DNA of 64,000 nucleotides, from positions 62,001 to 126,000 of the forward strand of contig NZ_CP041217.1 in assembly GCF_006542275.1 (NCBI RefSeq), read 5' to 3'. A program made the translations under genes and the position numbers. Within the stretch, counting starts at the first letter, position 1. Each line of letters opens with the position of its first letter. The stretch comes from Saccharibacillus brassicae. GTDB taxonomy: Bacteria > Bacillota > Bacilli > Paenibacillales > Paenibacillaceae. Below, in pieces: positions 36,331-45,608 of this stretch. A model generated the notes under the pieces. That model ran no database searches, had not been told where the DNA came from, and saw only the letters and a list, made by a program, of their open reading frames with translations.

Positions 36331-37510
36331 CCGAATACTCCTCTTTTAGCAGACCGGCCGCTTCGCGAGCCCGGTTCCGCGCAGTCTCCACATCTTCCGC
36401 CGCGCTGAGCGCGACGGCCATTCTGCGTCCCGGTTTTGAATCCGGCTTGCCGAATACCCGAACCTGGGTACGCGGAACGCTCAATGCTTCCGTCAGACCT
36501 CCGACTTTGAAACGTTCGCTTGCCCGGCTCGCTTTGAGCGTGGCCGAGGCGCCGGGCGTGAGCAGCCGGACTTCCGTGACCGGAAGCCCGAGAATCGCCC
36601 GGACGTGCAGCGCGAATTCCGACAAATCCTGCGTGGCCATCGTAACCATGCCCGTATCGTGCGGACGGGGCGACACTTCGCTGAAGACGACGCCGTCCTT
36701 CGTCAGGAACAGCTCGACGCCGAACAGTCCGTATCCGCCCAGCTCGTCCGTAATGACCGTGGCGATACGCTTCGCTTCTTCAAGCTTGGCGGCGTCCATC
36801 GGATGCGGCTGCCACGATTCCACGTAGTCGCCGTCCTGCTGGATATGCCCGATCGGCGGACAAAACGCCGTTCCCGACACGCTTCGCACCGTCAGCAGCG
36901 TAATCTCGCTCTCGAACGGCACGAACGCTTCCACGATGACGCGGGTGCTGTTCTTGGCGCGCGCGCCTTCGAGCGCGAACTGCCAGCACGTCTCCGCGTC
37001 TTCGGGCGTGCGGAGCACGCTCTGCCCTTTGCCCGACGAACTCATCAGCGGCTTGATGACGCACGGCGCGCCGAGTTCCGACACGGCCTGCTTCAGCTCT
37101 TCGAGCGTGTCCGCGAAACGGTACGCCGCCGTCGGCAGGCCGAGCGTCTCCGCGGCCAGCCGGCGAATGCCTTCGCGGTCCATCGTCAGCCTCGCGGCCG
37201 TAGCCGTCGGGATGACCCGAAATCCTTCGCTTTCCAACTGCTGCAGCATGGTCGTCGCGATCGCTTCGATCTCCGGCACGATCAGGTCCGGACGCTCGCG
37301 CAGGATCAGCTCCCGCAGCGCCTGCGCGTCCAGCATGTCGATCACGTGGCTGCGATGCGCGACCTGCATGGCCGGCGCGCCCGCGTAGCGGTCGACCGCT
37401 ATACATTCCACGCCGAGACGCTGCGCTTCAATCACGACTTCTTTGCCCAGTTCACCGCTGCCGAGAAGCATGATTTTCTTCGCGTCCGCGGATAATGGAG
37501 CCCCCCACAT
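36320..37510 (-). CDS. purT: formate-dependent GAR transformylase
   Basis: 396 residues from the ATG at 37510 (TAGGAG upstream). It makes formyl-glycinamide ribonucleotide from formate and ATP, the folate-free third step of purine synthesis. ATP-grasp enzyme: [24 protein letters not shown] at the N-terminus, then [49 protein letters not shown]. Length and motifs match PurT rather than PurK. The other purine genes are not in this window. Confidence 0.94.
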   Translation of the reverse strand: MWGAPLSADAKKIMLLGSGELGKEVVIEAQRLGVECIAVDRYAGAPAMQVAHRSHVIDMLDAQALRELILRERPDLIVPEIEAIATTMLQQLESEGFRVIPTATAARLTMDREGIRRLAAETLGLPTAAYRFADTLEELKQAVSELGAPCVIKPLMSSSGKGQSVLRTPEDAETCWQFALEGARAKNSTRVIVEAFVPFESEITLLTVRSVSGTAFCPPIGHIQQDGDYVESWQPHPMDAAKLEEAKRIATVITDELGGYGLFGVELFLTKDGVVFSEVSPRPHDTGMVTMATQDLSEFALHVRAILGLPVTEVRLLTPGASATLKASRASERFKVGGLTEALSVPRTQVRVFGKPDSKPGRRMAVALSAAEDVETARNRAREAAGLLKEEYSDDN

Positions 37511-37602
37511 CGTTGACCAACTCCTACGCCTTTTTGTGTTGTCCTTTTCTATTTTGTGTGCTGGGCGTCTGAATTGCAACCCCGACGACTCAAATTTTTA
37601 TG

Positions 37603-37648
37603 AAAAAAAGGCGAAAACCTGCGAAAATTGTCGCAGGTTTTCGTTTTT
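37603..37648. terminator. bidirectional terminator before purT
   Basis: A perfect 13-bp stem (37612-37624 with 37631-37643, CGAAAACCTGCGA type) is flanked by A7 and T5. On the minus strand it ends the ABC exporter operon. Confidence 0.88.
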
Positions 37649-37689
37649 CCAAATGGAGTTACTGGAAATGTTCTGGATCGGTCGTCCGG

Positions 37690-39534
37690 TTACAAAAAGC
37701 GGAATTGGGCTTCGACGAGACCGCCGTAAATGCCGCCGTGCTTGACCAGCTCCGCGTGCGTGCCCTGCTCCTTGATCTCGCCGTGGTCGAGCACGATGAT
37801 CTTGTCGGCATGCCGGATCGTCGAGAGGCGGTGCGCCACGATAAACGAAGTCCGTCCCTGCAGCAGCACTTTGAGCGCTTCCTGGATCTTCAGCTCGGTC
37901 TCGGTGTCGATACTCGCCGTCGCTTCGTCCAGAATCAGAATGCGCGGGTCCGCCAGCAGCGCCCGGGCGAACGAGAGCAGCTGCCGCTGCCCCATCGAGA
38001 GCGCGCTGCCGCGTTCTTCGACTTCGGTATCGTATCCGCCCGGCAGCGCCATAATGAAATCGTGCGCCTTGACGGCCCGGGTCACTTCCTCGATCTCTTC
38101 GTCGGTCGCGTCGAGCCGGCCGAACCGGATATTTTCGCGGATCGTGCCGGAGAAAATGAATGTGTCCTGCAGCACGATGCCGATCTGCGCGCGCAGGCTC
38201 TCCAGCTTGACGTCGCGCACGTCGATCCCGTCGATCTTGACCGTGCCTTCGGTGACGTCGTAAAAGCGGCTGAGCAGGTTGATGATCGTCGACTTGCCGG
38301 ACCCGGTATGGCCGACGAGCGCGATCGACTGCCCCGCTTGCGCCTCGATATCGATCCCCTTGAGCGCCTGGCGGCCCGGTTCGTATTCGAAAATGACTTT
38401 TTCCAGCTTGACGCTGCCGTTGATCTTGGGCAGCGCCTGCGCGCCCGGCTTGTCGTCGACGCTCGGCTTCTCGTCGAGGAACTCGAAGATCCGTTCGGAA
38501 GAAGCCATGGCGACGAGCAGCTGGTTGTACATCTGGCCGAGCCGGTTGATCGGGTCCCAGAAGTTGCCGACGTAGTTGGCGAACGTCACGAGCAGGCCGA
38601 CCGTCACTTCGCCCTGCTGGATCAGGTACGTGCCGTACCCGAACAGGATCATCGAACCGACGCCGCCCGTAATTTCGATCATCGGGCCGAACGCCTGGTT
38701 CATCGTCGAAGCGCGGTTCCACGATTTGCGGCTGTCCGCGTTCATGCCGCTGAAGAATTTCATGTTTTCTTTTTCCTGCGTATACGCCTGGGTGACCCGA
38801 ATGCCCTGGATCGCTTCGTTCAAGTGCGAATTGATCCGGGAGTTTTTGAGCCGCACGTCCTGCCAGGCCATACGGATCTTCTGGCGCAGCTTGGTGGAGA
38901 TGAAGAACATGATCGGCACGGTAATCATGACCGCGAGGCCGAGTTTCCAGTTGATCAGCAGCAGGATGACCATGATGCCGGCCAGCTGCACGCAGTCGAT
39001 CATCGCGTTGACCGCGCCGTTCGTGAACAGGTCCTGCAGCGAGTTGACGTCGTTCGTCACCCGGACCAGCACGGAACCGGCCGGACGTTTGTCGAAGAAG
39101 TTGAACGACAGCTTCTGGATATGCGTGAACAGCGACGAACGGATATCGTAGATGACGCGCTGCCCGATGATGTTCGTGTACTTGATCCGGAACACGTTGG
39201 CGATCCACTGCACGATATACAGGGCGAGTACGGTGCCCGTCACGATGTAGAGCAGCGTCAGGTCGCTGTTCTTGATCGCTCCGTCGATCGCGAGCACGCC
39301 GGTCAGGTAAGGAACCGCCAGCTTGGTGACGGTGCCGAGAATCGTCATGAGAAGAATAAGCGGCAGCATCTGCCTGGCGTAGGGGCGCATATACGAAAAG
39401 AGGCGGGCAAACTGTTTCCAGTTGAACGCTTTGTCGATATCGTCGTCGTCCTTGTACACGAAGCGGCTGCGGTTCGGATCTTCCTGCTCTTTTTTGCCCA
39501 ATTTGGGATTGAATTTCTCGCTATGCGTGCTCAC
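37690..39534 (-). CDS. heterodimeric ABC exporter subunit, YfiC-like
   Basis: 614 residues: a cytoplasmic N-tail, six membrane helices (about 55-345) and an ATPase. Walker A GHTGSGKSTI, signature LSMGQRQLLSFARAL (Met for the first Gly), Walker B ILILDEATASID with the catalytic Glu, switch His in IVAHRLST. The altered signature would form part of the non-hydrolysing site with the partner protein, while its own Walker B makes the active one. Start overlaps the partner's stop (ATGA). Family members export drugs or lipids. Confidence 0.92.
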   Translation of the reverse strand: MSTHSEKFNPKLGKKEQEDPNRSRFVYKDDDDIDKAFNWKQFARLFSYMRPYARQMLPLILLMTILGTVTKLAVPYLTGVLAIDGAIKNSDLTLLYIVTGTVLALYIVQWIANVFRIKYTNIIGQRVIYDIRSSLFTHIQKLSFNFFDKRPAGSVLVRVTNDVNSLQDLFTNGAVNAMIDCVQLAGIMVILLLINWKLGLAVMITVPIMFFISTKLRQKIRMAWQDVRLKNSRINSHLNEAIQGIRVTQAYTQEKENMKFFSGMNADSRKSWNRASTMNQAFGPMIEITGGVGSMILFGYGTYLIQQGEVTVGLLVTFANYVGNFWDPINRLGQMYNQLLVAMASSERIFEFLDEKPSVDDKPGAQALPKINGSVKLEKVIFEYEPGRQALKGIDIEAQAGQSIALVGHTGSGKSTIINLLSRFYDVTEGTVKIDGIDVRDVKLESLRAQIGIVLQDTFIFSGTIRENIRFGRLDATDEEIEEVTRAVKAHDFIMALPGGYDTEVEERGSALSMGQRQLLSFARALLADPRILILDEATASIDTETELKIQEALKVLLQGRTSFIVAHRLSTIRHADKIIVLDHGEIKEQGTHAELVKHGGIYGGLVEAQFRFL

Positions 39535-41303
39535 AGGTTGGCCTCCCCTTCCGCCGGCGCCGTCGTCTGGGCGATATGGTCCGCGTATTGAATCGTGTAC
39601 ACTTCCTGGTAAGGGCCGGGCTGGTCGATCAGCTGCTCATGCCGGCCTCTTTGCACGATGCGCCCTTCGCTGAGGACGAGAATCTCGTCCGCATGGCGCA
39701 GCGAAGAGATCCGGTGCGCGATGATGAACGTGGTGCGCCCTTTCATGACTTCCTTGAAGCCGGCCTGGATCTCGTGCTCGGTCTCCATATCGACGGCGCT
39801 CGTCGCGTCGTCGAGAATCAGAATCTTCGGATTTTTGAGCAGGGCGCGCGCGATGGCGATCCGCTGCTTCTGGCCGCCGGACAAGCCCATGCCCCGTTCG
39901 CCGACGACCGTATCGTAGCCTTCCTTCATTTCCATAATGAAGTCGTGCGCTTTGGCCAGCTTGGCCGCGCGAACGATGTCTTCCATCGGCACGTCGCCGA
40001 TCCCGTAACCGATATTGCCCTTGATCGTCGAAGAGAACAGGAACGTCTCCTGGAACACGGTCGAGATCTGCCCCCGCAGGTCTTCGATCCGCAGGTCGCG
40101 GACGTCGATGCCGTCCAGCTTGACGGAACCTTCCGTCACGTCGTAGGCGCGCATCAGCAGCTGAATGATCGTCGATTTGCCGGCGCCCGTTCCGCCGAGC
40201 AGGCCGATCACTTTGCCCGGAGGCGCGTCGAGATTGATGTCGTGCACGGCGTGCAGCTTGTTGCCGTAGGCGAAGCCGACCTTTTCGAACGTGACATGCC
40301 CGCGAACGGCGTCGCCGTCGAGCGAGACGGCGCCTTCCTTGTCGCGCACGTCGAACGGCCGATCCAGAATTTCCAGCACGCGTTCGCCGGAAGCTTCGGA
40401 CTGCGTGTAGTTGTTAATATGGAAGCCGAGCCCCCACATCGGTCCGATAATGTACCAGATCAGGCTGAAGAAGGCGACCAGTTCGCCGACCGTCAGCGTG
40501 CCGCGCACGACCATCGTGCCGCCCACGCCGAGCAGCAGCACCGCGCAGCCGGAAGCGAGCAGTTCCATGACCGGGAAGTAGCGGCTCCACAGTCCGGAAG
40601 CGTGCAGCTGGTTGTCTTTGTAACGGTCGTTGCGCACCGCGAACTTGTTCACTTCGTGCGGTTCGCGCGCGAACGCTTTGACCGTGCGCACGCCGGTCAC
40701 GTTCTCCTGCACCGCCGTCGTCAAGGAGCCGAGCGCAAGGCGCATTTCCTGAAAAGCCGGATGGATGCGCGATTCGAAGCGCAGCGCGACGAAGACGAGC
40801 GGCGGGATGGTGATCAGCGTCCACAGCGTCAGCTGCCAGTTGATCGAGAGCATCATGGCCGCGCCGAAGCCGACCATCAGGAACAGGTTGAGGATTTGGG
40901 CGAAGCCGAAGCCGATAAAGAGGCGGATCGCTTCGAGGTCGCCGGTGAGGCGGGACATCAGGTCGCCTGTTCGCGCCGTGTCGTAGTAGCGGAACGACAG
41001 GAACTGCAGTTTCTCGTAGCAGGCGTCGCGCAGCCGGTAAGCCAGAAAGTTACCAAGTCGCGCGCCGAAGAAGCCATGCATGAACTGCATGATCGCTTTG
41101 AGCGTCACGACGCCGACCACGGCCAGTGCAAGCTGGGGAACCCGTTCGAAATTGCGGGGCGTAATCACGTCATCTATCAGAATCTGAAGCAGTTTGGGGT
41201 AGACCAACCCCAGGGCAGTGGCGATTGCCAGAAAAAGAATCGAGACGAACATATACGCCTTCTTCTCCCAGTAATAGTCCTGCAGTCGCCTGAGAACGTT
41301 CAT
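39531..41303 (-). CDS. heterodimeric ABC exporter subunit, YfiB-like
   Basis: 590 residues: six membrane helices and an ATPase. Walker A GGTGAGKSTI, canonical signature LSGGQKQRIAIARALL, but Walker B ILILDDATSAVD has Asp in place of the catalytic Glu; switch His in IIAHRISS. The segment YRLRDACYEKLQFLSFRYYDTARTGDLMSRLTGDLEAIR is typical of YfiB/BmrC-like proteins. First gene of the operon; ATG behind AGGAGG, with a hairpin in the leader. Confidence 0.92.
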   Translation of the reverse strand: MNVLRRLQDYYWEKKAYMFVSILFLAIATALGLVYPKLLQILIDDVITPRNFERVPQLALAVVGVVTLKAIMQFMHGFFGARLGNFLAYRLRDACYEKLQFLSFRYYDTARTGDLMSRLTGDLEAIRLFIGFGFAQILNLFLMVGFGAAMMLSINWQLTLWTLITIPPLVFVALRFESRIHPAFQEMRLALGSLTTAVQENVTGVRTVKAFAREPHEVNKFAVRNDRYKDNQLHASGLWSRYFPVMELLASGCAVLLLGVGGTMVVRGTLTVGELVAFFSLIWYIIGPMWGLGFHINNYTQSEASGERVLEILDRPFDVRDKEGAVSLDGDAVRGHVTFEKVGFAYGNKLHAVHDINLDAPPGKVIGLLGGTGAGKSTIIQLLMRAYDVTEGSVKLDGIDVRDLRIEDLRGQISTVFQETFLFSSTIKGNIGYGIGDVPMEDIVRAAKLAKAHDFIMEMKEGYDTVVGERGMGLSGGQKQRIAIARALLKNPKILILDDATSAVDMETEHEIQAGFKEVMKGRTTFIIAHRISSLRHADEILVLSEGRIVQRGRHEQLIDQPGPYQEVYTIQYADHIAQTTAPAEGEANL

Positions 41304-41322
41304 GTCTTTCCTCCTCGTTTGT

Positions 41323-41352
41323 CGGGGTTCCGATCGAAGTGCCCGGAACCCC
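41323..41352 (-). promoter_or_regulatory. leader hairpin upstream of the ABC exporter
   Basis: GGGGTTCCG and CGGAACCCC form a 9-bp stem ending about 20 bases before the start codon and just before the ribosome site. There is no T-run. It could modulate translation or be the remnant of an attenuator. Confidence 0.4.
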
Positions 41353-41727
41353 GTTCCGTATAAAGATACATATGTTTGGCATAATGCAGTTTATCACCCT
41401 CCTTTTATCCCGGCAAAGCGAGTAAAAAAGCATATTTTGCCAATGAAACGGCTCAGCATTCGGCTGGCGTTGTCAGCGTATTCATTTAATTGAAATAGTC
41501 TCGCATTCTCGATTATTCGGCTTCTTTGGCGAATTTCGGCGATTGGGCCGAAAAAAATTCGAAAACGCTTTAAGTATTTTTGCGAAAACCTGTTTTCCGA
41601 TAGACAAAAAGCCCCCGACCGCGTCCCGTTCGATGCCGGACGGGACGCCGAGCGCGGCGGACCGAAGCTTTATTTTTATGCATGGGATCAAAAAAATGCC
41701 GCCGACCGCCCCTTTTTCGCCGCAAAC
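41353..41727. other. intergenic region, nothing recognised
   Basis: About 375 bases between the ABC exporter leader and the GH43 terminator. AT-rich near 41360-41600, where the exporter promoter must lie. No credible gene on either strand. Confidence 0.5.
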
Positions 41728-41758
41728 GAAAAGCCGCGGGAACATCCCGCGGCTTTTT
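41728..41758. terminator. terminator of the pectin operon
   Basis: AAAAGCCGCGGGA pairs with TCCCGCGGCTTTT around ACA. On the minus strand it lies 18 bases after the GH43 stop. Confidence 0.88.
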
Positions 41759-41775
41759 CCGTACGCTGCTCTGAC

Positions 41776-43527
41776 TCAATTCCTGCCGACGTAACGGAAA
41801 TAGGCGAAGTCCGCATGGCTGCCGTGCAGCTTTTCCATATCGTGTACGCCGATGCCGACGAAGCTGCCGGTGAATCCGCCGGACAGAAATCCGATGGAAT
41901 ACGAACCTCCAATATTGCGCCATTCGCTGTCCGGATCGGTCCGGTACCGGAACGCGGCCCGTACGCCGTCGACTTCGACCGCGAGCCCGATTGCACCGTC
42001 CGCCGCGATCGGAATCGGGGGTTCCAGCTCGAAATGATCTTCTTCGGCGCGCATGATCGACAAGACGCGTCCCTGCTCCTCGTCATGGCTGACAAAAGCG
42101 TACAGATAACGCGACTCGCACAAATACAGCATCAGCCCGGCCATCTGCAAAAAAGATTCCGGACGGTACTCAAGCTCCGTCTCGGCGCGAAAAGCGATAT
42201 CGGTCTGCCGGACGGCAAGCAGATGATGCCGGAACAAACTTTGCGGCGACTCGCCCGCCGTCAGGCGCAGATGACCCGGCCGGGCGTCCAGCGAACACCA
42301 GGCGCCGCCCGGCATCAGGCGCGGACTGTTCCAGTTCGATTGCAGCGCCGGGCCGTCGAATTCGTCCGCGAACAGATGCGCGGCGCGCGCACGCGTCGGC
42401 GGCAGCATCGGCGGAGTGCTTGCGGCCGTGTCGGGCGCGGACCCGCGAGACGATCCGTTTCCGGCCGGAGCGGTCGCGCGGCGCAGCTGCGCCGCGTATT
42501 CCGCCGGCAGTTCGAAGCGCAGCTGCGGCGTATGCCCGCCGTCCTTCAGCCGCAGCCAGCCGTCCGCGTCCCAGACGACGCGCTGCAGCGCGGTCTCGCG
42601 GCCCAATAGGGCGTACGCTCCTTCGATCGGCCGGGTGCACAGATGGGCGATGACCCAGTCTCCGCCGGGCGTGCTCACGAGGCTGGCATGGCCGGCGCAT
42701 TGAAGCGGCCAATCCTGCCGATCGCTCGAAGTTAGCATCGGATTGCGGGGATCGACTTCGTACGGGCCGTATAGATGCCGCGACCGGGCCACGGTCACCG
42801 AATGCCCCGCGCCGGTGCCGCCTTCGGCCGTGACGAGGTAATACCAGTCGCCGCGCCGGTACAGATGCGGCGCTTCGGTCTTGCGCAGTTCCGTGCCGGC
42901 GAAGATGCGGACGGGACGCCCGACCGCCCGGCGAAGCCCGGGATCGTACGGCTGGATCGTAATGCCGACCGATTTGTTGCTCTCCGCGATCCGGTGGTCC
43001 CACAGCACGTTCAGCAGCCATTTGCGGCCGTCTTCGTCATGGAACAGCGACGGATCGAAGCCGATCCCGTTCAGATAGGCCGGCTCGGACCACGGCCCGT
43101 CGATCGAAGGCGACGTGATGATGTAATTGCGGACGTCCTTGAACGGTCGGCGCGTGCTTTTGACATCGGTGTAGATCAGGTAGAACAGGCCGTCGGAGTA
43201 GCTGAGCTGCGGCGCCCAGATGCCGCAGTTATGCGGATTGCCGGCAAGGTCCACCTGCCGGTCCGTCAGCACGTCGGTCCGGTGGACCCAATGCGCCAGA
43301 TCGTCCGACGCATAGATGCGGATACCCGGCAGCCACTCGAACGAAGACACGGCCGCGTAATACGTCCCGCCCACGCGGATCAGGCAGGGATCGGGATTGA
43401 ACCCTTGAAGGACCGGGTTATCGATGAACAGCTGATCGGAGTCGTCGCTGATCCAGAGCGGACTGCTCCCGGCGCTTCCGGCGTCCTGCCTCCGCGCAGG
43501 CGGAGTTTGTGGTTCGTGTGCGCTCAT
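41776..43527 (-). CDS. GH43 beta-xylosidase/arabinosidase, cytoplasmic
   Basis: 583 residues; last gene of the operon, its ATG overlapping the pectin methylesterase stop. A five-bladed propeller (about 30-330) carries the GH43 triad: Asp in GFNPDPCLI, the pKa-modulating Asp in GIGFDPSLFHDEDG and the acid Glu in RKTEAPHLYRRG. The C-terminal beta-sandwich (from about residue 390; FADEFDGPALQSNWNSPR, GGFTGSFVGIGVHDM) is that of XynB-type xylosidases. A linker of Ala/Ser/Thr separates the two. No signal peptide, so it acts on imported xylo- or arabino-oligosaccharides that decorate pectin. Confidence 0.9.
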   Translation of the reverse strand: MSAHEPQTPPARRQDAGSAGSSPLWISDDSDQLFIDNPVLQGFNPDPCLIRVGGTYYAAVSSFEWLPGIRIYASDDLAHWVHRTDVLTDRQVDLAGNPHNCGIWAPQLSYSDGLFYLIYTDVKSTRRPFKDVRNYIITSPSIDGPWSEPAYLNGIGFDPSLFHDEDGRKWLLNVLWDHRIAESNKSVGITIQPYDPGLRRAVGRPVRIFAGTELRKTEAPHLYRRGDWYYLVTAEGGTGAGHSVTVARSRHLYGPYEVDPRNPMLTSSDRQDWPLQCAGHASLVSTPGGDWVIAHLCTRPIEGAYALLGRETALQRVVWDADGWLRLKDGGHTPQLRFELPAEYAAQLRRATAPAGNGSSRGSAPDTAASTPPMLPPTRARAAHLFADEFDGPALQSNWNSPRLMPGGAWCSLDARPGHLRLTAGESPQSLFRHHLLAVRQTDIAFRAETELEYRPESFLQMAGLMLYLCESRYLYAFVSHDEEQGRVLSIMRAEEDHFELEPPIPIAADGAIGLAVEVDGVRAAFRYRTDPDSEWRNIGGSYSIGFLSGGFTGSFVGIGVHDMEKLHGSHADFAYFRYVGRN

Positions 43528-44636
43528 AACTGATCTCTCCTTTCCGTTTTGAACGCGGCCGGCCGATCATCCCGAAGGTTCGGATATGCCGCCGGCCCGC
43601 GATCCGCTTCCCAGAACCAATCGTCCGCGAACATCGTCTCCTTGCTCCAATCCGCTGCTTCGTACGCGCCGTCCGCTTGGCTCACCGTCCACGAAGCCCG
43701 CTCCCCGGCAGCCGGCGGCGGCTGCGTCCCGTATTCCCGGTAATCCGCCGTCCGCCTGCGGTCCGGCCGGCCCCAGTCGTGCCAGCCCTCCGGATGGATA
43801 TGCGCACCCATCCGGCAGCCCGCGAACACCGTGCGCGCATGTTCGCGCCACGGCCGGCCGAGATAGACCGAGCCGGCCGGCACGCCGGGTTCGGCGGTCA
43901 GGACGCAGTCCGCAAACAGATAACCGGCGCCTCCGCTTTGCGGCGTCGAAGCCGCCGTCACGTATCCGCCGCGTTCGCCGCCGGACGCCCCGTCAGACAG
44001 GCCGCCGGACGCGCCGCCCGCCCGCGCAAGGCTGCGCAGTTCGCAGCGTTCGAAACAGGCTTCGGCGCCGCCGAAAATATAATCGACCGTGCCTTCGATC
44101 CGGCAGTGCGTGTACAGCTGGCGGTAGCGTGCGTGATGCTCGCGGATCGGAACGCCTCCGAACGACTTCCGCTCCTGGGGCGCAGGCGGAAGCGGGCCGG
44201 TGAACAGCGTATCCTGGTGCCCCCTGAACGTGCAGCAGCGGAAGACCGCCCGGTCGCAGTGCGCCGTCAGCGCGATTGCCTGTCCGACCTGTTCGCCCGG
44301 TCCCGCCGTATTGGACACGGTCACGTTCTCCAGCCGCAGCCCGCTTCCGCCGAGAAACAGCGTCGGCGTCGCGAATGTGCCGATCTCTTCCCCATCGCCG
44401 CCCCGTTCGCGGGCATGCCGATCCATGACAAGCTCGACGTGTCCGATCCCGACGATCGACAGCTCCGAGCGGTAGACGACAACCTGCTCCCGGTAGACGC
44501 CCGGCAGCACGTAAATCGCGGCCGGCGCTCCCGAATTGTCCCGCTCCGACGCATCGACCGCCGCCTGAATCGTCGCGTATTCGCACAGAGGCTCGCGCCC
44601 GACCCACAGCTCTATCGGCTGCTCCTTCCTCTTCAC
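43524..44636 (-). CDS. pectin methylesterase (CE8), cytoplasmic
   Basis: 370 residues from a GTG at 44636 that overlaps the stop of the esterase gene; GGGAG lies five bases upstream. Right-handed beta-helix with family motifs: YATIQAAVDA, FRGHQDTLFTG (Gln and first Asp), CRIEGTVDYIFGGA (second Asp) and VYLGRPW (Arg). It removes methyl groups from galacturonan. There is no signal peptide, unlike plant-attacking secreted forms, so imported methylated oligogalacturonides are the likely substrate. A Gly/Ser-rich loop (GGASGGLSDGASGG) interrupts the helix. Confidence 0.9.
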   Translation of the reverse strand: MKRKEQPIELWVGREPLCEYATIQAAVDASERDNSGAPAAIYVLPGVYREQVVVYRSELSIVGIGHVELVMDRHARERGGDGEEIGTFATPTLFLGGSGLRLENVTVSNTAGPGEQVGQAIALTAHCDRAVFRCCTFRGHQDTLFTGPLPPAPQERKSFGGVPIREHHARYRQLYTHCRIEGTVDYIFGGAEACFERCELRSLARAGGASGGLSDGASGGERGGYVTAASTPQSGGAGYLFADCVLTAEPGVPAGSVYLGRPWREHARTVFAGCRMGAHIHPEGWHDWGRPDRRRTADYREYGTQPPPAAGERASWTVSQADGAYEAADWSKETMFADDWFWEADRGPAAYPNLRDDRPAAFKTERRDQL

Positions 44637-45523
44637 AGATGCTCCCGCAAAAAGTCCAGCCACGTCTCGCGCATGTCTGCCGTCTCCGCGTGTCCGCCGC
44701 TTGTGGCAACGGAGCGCCAAGCTTCCGGACGTCCGGCTTCGGCATAGGCGGCGCGCAGTCCTTCGTCCAGCCGCCGCACGCCTTCGGGCGGGCAGAGCCG
44801 ATCGTGCGAGCCGGTCAGGCTGATCCGCGGACGCGGCGCGATCCGCCGCTGGATGTCGAGCGTCTCGAACGATTTGAGCAGCCCGGGCACGTACGAATAG
44901 AAACCGTGATGGTCCAGACCGCGCCGCTCGATCAGCGCCCGGGCTTCGACCTGTCCGCACAGGTCGACGGTGACGCCGATCCGCTTGTCGAGCGCGGCCG
45001 ACCACCAGGCCATCAGCCCGCCCATCGACAAGCCCGCCGTCGCCACCCGCGCGGCATCGATATCCGGCCGCCCGCACAAATAATCGAGAAATTTGAGATT
45101 GTCATGCAGCATCATGCCCCAAAGCACTTGTCCGTTCCAGAGCATCTCCTTGAACGTCTCGCTCTCCGATCGGCCGCTGCGCTCGCCGAAGTTCCACATA
45201 TCGATGCAGCCGACGGCATAGCCGAGGCCGGTCAGCGCCTGCGCGACCGATTGCGGCTGCAGGTAGGCGCTGCTGCGCACGAGTTCGCGCTTGCCCTGTT
45301 CGTACAACCCGCCGTGCGAATGGTTGAACAGCACGAGCGGGTACGGCCCGTTCCCTGCTGCCGGCAGCGCAACATAGGCCGGCACTTCTTCGAAGCCGTT
45401 CAGTTCGAGCATCCACAACTCCAGCCTATAGCCGTCGCTTTCGCCGCGCCGGACCAGCCGGGCGCGGACCGGGCGGTCTTCCGGCAGGTCGCCGAGACAG
45501 TCCCACAGCGGATCGTTCCGCAT
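44633..45523 (-). CDS. alpha/beta hydrolase, probable sugar-ester esterase
   Basis: 296 residues. Nucleophile elbow GLSMGG, acid in SLTGSHDRLCPPEG and His in SGGHAET complete an alpha/beta-hydrolase triad; LVLFNHSHGG is the oxyanion strand. The nearest pattern is the dienelactone-hydrolase/acetyl-xylan-esterase-like group. In this operon, a role in deacetylating or de-esterifying pectin oligosaccharides is a reasonable inference. No signal peptide. Starts at ATG 45523 behind GAGG. Confidence 0.8.
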   Translation of the reverse strand: MRNDPLWDCLGDLPEDRPVRARLVRRGESDGYRLELWMLELNGFEEVPAYVALPAAGNGPYPLVLFNHSHGGLYEQGKRELVRSSAYLQPQSVAQALTGLGYAVGCIDMWNFGERSGRSESETFKEMLWNGQVLWGMMLHDNLKFLDYLCGRPDIDAARVATAGLSMGGLMAWWSAALDKRIGVTVDLCGQVEARALIERRGLDHHGFYSYVPGLLKSFETLDIQRRIAPRPRISLTGSHDRLCPPEGVRRLDEGLRAAYAEAGRPEAWRSVATSGGHAETADMRETWLDFLREHL

Positions 45524-45608
45524 CGTTTATCCCTCCTCTTTTTCGGGCTTGCCGCTTCCCGTTCGTCGCTGCCTTTCTCTTGTGCCCCCTTCGTCATGGG
45601 CAGCGTGC

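Noticed and set aside
41482-41794. Short frames on both strands between the exporter and GH43 genes
   Set aside because: They include the terminator hairpin and have neither ribosome sites nor family resemblance.
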